Source: Linum tenue
Taxonomy: Eukaryota > Streptophyta > Magnoliopsida > Malpighiales > Linaceae
Direction of reading: 5' to 3'
DNA: 64,000 nucleotides
Assembly: GCA_946122785.1 (NCBI GenBank)
Contig: CAMGYJ010000011.1
Span: forward strand, 43,550,513-43,614,512
Made by a program: the position numbers and the translations under genes. Below, one piece after another: positions 61,969 to 64,000 of the stretch (positions are counted from its first letter, which is position 1; every line of letters starts with the position of its first letter). Below the pieces are notes generated by a model, which saw only the letters and a list, made by a program, of their open reading frames with translations, made no database searches and had not been told where the DNA came from.

Positions 61969-64000
61969 CCTATACTAGTAAAGAGTGGGGAGCTCGATCT
62001 GATATGGATAGAGGCATGTAGAGAGGAGAGAGAGAGATGAGAGCTTGGTTATTGTGGGAATGAGAGCTTGGAGCAGAGGAAATTGAGAGGTGAGAGTCGT
62101 TGGTGCCTCTGGCTCTTGTGGGTGTTCTCGACATAGAATAGGAGCATCAACGCCACTGGCCGCGTCGAGGGAGAAGGGTCCCTCGTCTTCTTCTCTTCCT
62201 CATCACCAAGCCTCCGTTGAGCTAGAGAAGTGTCACGAGATCGTTGTTGTCGCCGGACTACCGACGTAGGGTGATCGAGTGCTAGTATCAAACTCCAAAC
62301 AATGTATTTCTCAAATAAAGAATTCAATTAATACACATAATGAATGCATCACTTTAGAGAATCTCAAGAGCCACATATGGCCAGAAATTGGGCATAAAAG
62401 AGTAGTTTTGAAAGATTATTCAACATAGAAAAATCACTTGTTGAGGCTGGGAAACTTAAAGGTCGATGATTCATATGCATGAACAAAGGAGATGAAACAT
62501 GGTTAAGTCGACTAATCCATCACGCCATGGAGAATGGATGGTATTTAGCAATAGTAGGAGAGTTGGATCTCGCTTCATAGAAGTTCGTCGGAACTCAAAC
62601 AAGTTTGGTAACTACACGTCGATTGTATGACTTTCTACATTCTCAACCCTATTGACCAAGAGGGTTGGACAAAGCATGATTTAGCTCTAAACAAGGTTGG
62701 TCATGAAAATGAGCCTATGATAAGATTTATTCAAAGAAATGCTTGGGTAATTCCCAAAAAGTTGTTCTCTACAACACTCAAAGAAGGACCTACAACACTT
62801 TAAGGAAAAAACATGATCGAGCGGCATAGTCAAATTGATTACATCGAGGTGGGTGAAGAAGGTGTGGATCAAAGATTTAGTCTCTTTGACTGATGGCTCA
62901 CACTTGAGTTCTTTGACAAGCATAATATGAGATTATCAGTTGAACATAGCAAGGACTTTAAGGCTAGGGCAAGACAAAACGAGAAACTTGGAGATAGCTT
63001 CTATTTCAGTAAGAGATCAGGGTACCACTAGATATTGAACTACCCCTCCCTAACGGAAACAATTTATGTTCAAAGCATTAAACATTGAAACTTCTAAAAT
63101 TTTAACATTATATTGCAAATTTTGCGGGGGAGGGGGGAGAATGTCGGAAACGTTTCTCCTCTAAGGGTGGTCTGGCTTGGTTACTTGTCTTCGACATATC
63201 TCCCCACCTAAAATTGTTGGATAAGAAGATGAACCATAGAAAGAGCTCAAAATATGTGAATATCAATGATGAAATAACCAAGGCTTGAGGAAACGAAGAG
63301 GCGCCGATCTCATGTTCTCTAGGGGGAAAAAAGATGGACGCATTTTTTGCTGCCATGCATTCTTCAACTCCTAGAGAAGATCGCCAATCAAGAATATATA
63401 TAATTTAAGACAAAATAAATTGATAAGAGTTTAAGAAATGAAATTTGGCCCTCTACCAAACCCTACTTCGTGACCACCACCCAAAACTTCATCACTAGCC
63501 CACCTCCCATTATCACAAACCAATCGCCTACCCATTCTCTCTCAATCCACTCATCTACCCTAATCCCTTGCAATTTTGGTTTCTCAACCCCTGTCAAGCA
63601 AAGTTTGGTGCCAACTTTAAACCTCCACTCGTCAAAAATATTTGAATGATGCAGAGAGACAGGTTGAAGAGCTTGCAAACAAAAATAAGATGATAAGGAG
63701 ATCAAAATTTGAAATGGAGAAATATTGCTTGGGTACATATAATAAAAACACCACAAATGCTCCTAGAATGCAGAGGAAACCAGTGAACTCAAAGGATTTC
63801 GTCTACCATGGTTAAAAGTGACTCGTGATTCACTAAGTATTGGCTTTGAACATCAGGGATTTAGGGGGACCCTAATAAAGCACACTAGAATAAAAGGAAT
63901 TATCAACGGATGGCAACCGGAGATTGTTAGACTAATGGAAATAAAATGTAGATGGTGTTCTCAACAGCTAATCACCACTATGAATGGTAGCATGATGGTT
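61969..64000. other. Unassigned region with coding-like relic
   Basis: No confident gene. On the plus strand a broken reading around 62470-62810 gives phrases such as WLSRLIHHAMENGWYLAIVG, WTKHDLALNKVGHENEP and RFIQRNAWVIPKK, which look like decayed coding sequence, but I cannot assign a family. 63463-63756 on the minus strand is a 97-codon open frame with no recognised domain. Confidence 0.35.

Overview
The window looks like transposon-rich nuclear DNA of a flowering plant, most likely a eudicot. The evidence is a multi-exon plant aspartic protease with a plant-specific saposin-like insert, a group IIb WRKY factor, a DUF688-type protein, plant retrotransposons (Athila-type Ty3/gypsy, Ty1/copia, L1-type LINEs) and many hAT elements with readable 8-bp target-site duplications. 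I cannot name the species. Only three loci look like possible cellular genes: WRKY (29332-31082, +), the aspartic protease (36944-39681, +) and the DUF688-like gene (59251-60042, +). A fourth, a BAP31-like gene, is broken by a 7-kb hAT transposon.

Layout. 1-10941: Athila-type element (partial gag, protease, pol, structured spacer, ORF2, long 3' region, 3' LTR), sitting inside a LINE whose reverse transcriptase resumes at 10942 and ends in poly(A) near 13283. That LINE is followed by a truncated hAT relic. 13284-17650: a cluster of nested hAT elements. 17651-20068: a 5'-truncated copy of the aspartic protease gene, cut off on the left inside a hAT element and on the right by an LTR retrotransposon fragment (20069-21766) that itself carries a hAT insertion. 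21767-28667: AT-rich DNA with hAT elements nested in each other and a Mutator-like element with 183-bp terminal repeats. 28668-31082: WRKY gene. 31083-35173: intergenic DNA, a CT microsatellite and a decayed copia element. 35174-40319: the full-length aspartic protease gene, about 20 kb from its truncated copy. 40320-47700: BAP31-like exon split by the hAT element that encodes a nearly intact transposase. 47905-51301: 5' half of a copia element (minus strand). 51302-53947: unassigned DNA with several tandem repeats. 53948-58757: a LINE with target-site duplication and only four nonsense codons in ORF2. 59251-60042: DUF688-like gene. 60995-61968: LINE 3' fragment (minus). 61969-64000: nothing certain.

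Most unusual signals. (1) The Athila element carries repeated RNA-structure-like units: a compound hairpin present three times around ORF2 with compensatory base changes, a tandem pair of covarying hairpins just after ORF2, and a nested palindrome built on AATTACGGCCGTAATT found three times in the spacer and in related form three times in the LTR. (2) The only full-length aspartic protease copy has a G in place of the A of one intron acceptor AG, while the truncated copy retains the normal AG. (3) A short hAT element contains a tRNA-like A-box/B-box pair at tRNA spacing. (4) The hAT transposase source element is precisely bounded by GTTCTCCC duplications inside a BAP31-like exon.
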